Part shown: piece by piece, positions 63,701 to 64,000 of the stretch
How positions within the stretch are numbered: the stretch's first letter is position 1
Layout: every line of letters begins with the position of its first letter
NCBI RefSeq assembly: GCF_009389715.1
Contig: NC_052393.1
Span: forward strand, 4,154,001-4,218,000
From: Phoenix dactylifera
Taxonomy: Eukaryota; Streptophyta; Magnoliopsida; Arecales; Arecaceae
DNA: 64,000 nt
Direction: 5' to 3'
Made by a program: the position numbers and the translations under genes
The notes under the pieces: model-generated
The model's database searches: none
What the model saw: the letters and a program-made list of their open reading frames with translations, nothing else
Told to the model about the DNA's origin: nothing

Positions 63701-64000
63701 GAGAGAGGAGGGATCTATGGAAAACTGTTAGTGCTTTCATCTAACATCTAACTACTATCCTATTGGTGATTACAATTTATGAACTAGTGCTCACGATCTT
63801 CATAATGTGAGTGCTGATAATCATCTCTTAACATCGGTAATTGTTTTTAAGCCACTGAATTTTGTATTTGTGAATCACAAAGCTTTGACCTACCATGCAG
63901 GGAAATGTTTTATATGCAACTCAGACCTCGGATTCACACACTATATTCTTGGAGCTTTCACGTTTTTTCTTTAGTGGATCTACTGAGCTACACCTGGCAA
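39720..64000 (+). CDS. NOV: NO VEIN-type GHKL ATPase protein, exons 1-13, cut by the window end
   Basis: Exons: 39720-40160, 40481-40815, 44017-44668, 45018-45122, 47798-47975, 48639-50506, 52337-52549, 55407-57674, 58224-58336, 59792-60194, 60327-60644, 60765-61022, 63901-64000 and onward. All junctions are GT-AG, phases match and no stop occurs in 2417 codons; Arabidopsis NOV has about 2700, so roughly 300 remain beyond the edge. The N-terminus is Pro/Asn/Gly-rich (MYRPPQRYVRTHGG). A sacsin/HSP90-like GHKL ATPase core spans the exon 6-8 junctions, then the long NOV-specific region follows (VTDAPEIHSNGFHVMFDI, SDSHTIFLELSRFF). Family knowledge: NOV is a nuclear plant-specific protein needed for leaf vein formation and auxin-dependent patterning. 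Introns 2 (3.2 kb), 4, 7 and 12 are large and repeat-filled. The C-terminal NOV domain is outside the window. Confidence 0.93.
42061..42183. repeat. 49-bp tandem repeat, about 2.5 copies, NOV intron 2
   Basis: The unit atccaaaccatcattctatg, followed by tactcctgcccttg and tgcatgccaac, starts at 42063, 42112 and 42161 with very few changes. The near identity suggests a recent origin. Confidence 0.93.
42283..43580. repeat. Cluster of about six diverged repeat units in NOV intron 2
   Basis: A block with ctcatccaaaaaggctagct, gaaagtattat, ggg(t/c)tcct, gtataagtacccaagatct and gatgtgggact recurs at about 42283, 42590, 42878, 43028, 43280 and 43475. Spacing is irregular (about 150-310 bp); longer units also contain ccatgatcaa and tgatatcatt stretches. 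This looks like a plant dispersed repeat that was tandemly multiplied. No coding capacity is seen. Confidence 0.75.
44911..44950. repeat. (CTT)n/(ATT)n microsatellite, NOV intron 3
   Basis: Pyrimidine ctt units run into att units between exons 3 and 4. Confidence 0.9.
45390..45615. repeat. 111-bp tandem duplication, NOV intron 4
   Basis: The block with aacatgg, agcgatctttatttgtaatg, atgatactgagttg and cacattttggtcaattgatt occurs twice, offset by about 111 bp, with a few differences. Confidence 0.9.
46000..46194 (+). mobile_element. Probable LINE relic, RNase H tail, NOV intron 4
   Basis: The plus strand reads WIAEILLFPPCLQISIWDSM then VQGEENQPADWLAALVNSY before a stop. The NQPADWLA block is the last conserved part of the RNase H domain of plant LINE ORF2. 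The rest is too short to fix ends. Confidence 0.4.
46195..47797. other. Rest of NOV intron 4
   Basis: AT-rich intron. A patch at about 46290-46450 (gtgggacgaggccgtttcgg, ccctgtcccgattc) is richer in G/C and may be a repeat fragment. Nothing else is recognised. Confidence 0.35.
50800..50935. repeat. GGTACC/GGTTCC-rich patch, NOV intron 6
   Basis: Contains gtacggtaccaattcagtac then cgtaccgatat, and gccggttccgaactgg: nested short palindromes around ggtacc and ggttcc. Similar wording occurs at 22.0, 51.6 and 57.9 kb. Confidence 0.6.
51580..51846. repeat. Dense array of GGTTCGG/CCGAACC palindromic motifs, NOV intron 6
   Basis: In about 265 bp the motif ggttc(c/g)g and its complement recur roughly twenty times, for example ggttcggaaccggtcc and ccggttcctattggttcgga. 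Near the end a 26-bp unit (ctggttccgcccggttcggt) is doubled. The GC content is far above the surrounding intron. An open frame of 137 codons spans it only because the motif lacks stop codons. Confidence 0.85.
52550..55406. other. NOV intron 7
   Basis: A 2.86-kb AT-rich intron. I see no repeat, element or RNA gene I can support; short open frames are chance. Confidence 0.5.
57879..58045. repeat. GGTAC-rich dispersed repeat fragment, NOV intron 8
   Basis: Contains ctggtttcggttcccat, attggtacagtgtcagtaca, tttgtaccgagtattggttc and gtaccatcatggtac. It shares the ggtac/ggttc theme of the other patches but is more AT-rich. Confidence 0.45.
58337..59791. other. NOV intron 9
   Basis: A 1.46-kb intron with T/A runs near 58948 and 59776 and no recognisable element. 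Confidence 0.5.
60652..60737. repeat. 43-bp tandem duplication at the start of NOV intron 11
   Basis: The block tgcctatccttttgatctag and the following gta(c/g)ttttac(g/a)ttttcatg occurs at 60652 and again at 60695, filling most of a 120-bp intron between exons 11 and 12. Confidence 0.93.
62836..63055 (+). mobile_element. Probable LINE 3' relic, NOV intron 12
   Basis: The plus strand reads IQPADWLVNTGSSGG in one frame and, after a frame change, FFQDVILHFTSLVFLSVGAL. Both pieces resemble the end of the RNase H domain and the C-terminus of plant LINE ORF2. No poly(A) or target duplication was found. Confidence 0.4.

Noticed and set aside
1..64000. A previously undescribed multi-gene system
   Set aside because: The window holds two known single-copy plant genes, one broken F-box gene and repeats; no cluster of unknown genes or conserved noncoding architecture is visible.

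Overview
This is nuclear DNA from a flowering plant. It is AT-rich, has GT-AG introns up to several kilobases, and carries many non-LTR retrotransposon (LINE) remains, MITE-like elements and plant gene families. The gene structures and the style of repeats suggest a monocot, perhaps a palm, but the lineage is an inference and I cannot fix the species. I see no prokaryotic, organellar, viral, tRNA, rRNA or CRISPR features.

Layout. Positions 1-7509 are transposon-rich. A decayed 3' piece of a LINE runs off the left edge. It is followed by a nearly complete 5.9 kb LINE on the minus strand with a 15-bp target-site duplication and a poly(A) tail. That copy is dead: it has two in-frame stops and two 1-nt frameshifts. 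Positions 8989-25725 (minus) hold a complete 17-exon gene for a HECT ubiquitin ligase of the UPL3/KAKTUS type, with a predicted protein of 1908 residues. A hAT-like MITE and other repeats sit in its introns. Positions 26.4-34.9 kb are gene-poor, with three more LINE relics; one, at 28.85-29.36 kb, still shows its target duplication. At 34903-36157 (minus) lies an F-box/DUF295 gene broken by two 1-nt shifts in C runs and one in-frame stop. A 233-bp tandem duplication covers its 5' flank, and a 468-bp Harbinger-like MITE follows. Positions 37.59-38.60 kb are a degenerate 43-bp minisatellite. Another MITE ends about 85 bp before the TATA box of the next gene. Positions 39720-64000 (plus) hold the first 13 exons (2417 codons) of a NO VEIN (NOV)-type GHKL-ATPase gene, cut by the right edge. 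Its introns carry several tandem repeats, two probable LINE tails and several patches of GGTTCGG/CCGAACC-rich DNA.

Function. The two intact genes are single-copy developmental genes in other plants: UPL3 in proteasomal turnover, trichome endoreduplication and seed programmes, and NOV in vein patterning and auxin-related cell fate. Nothing in the sequence links them beyond adjacency. I found no convincing new biological system. The most unusual items are structural: the minisatellite, the palindrome-rich GGTTCGG array, the duplicated F-box 5' flank, and the MITE in the NOV promoter.
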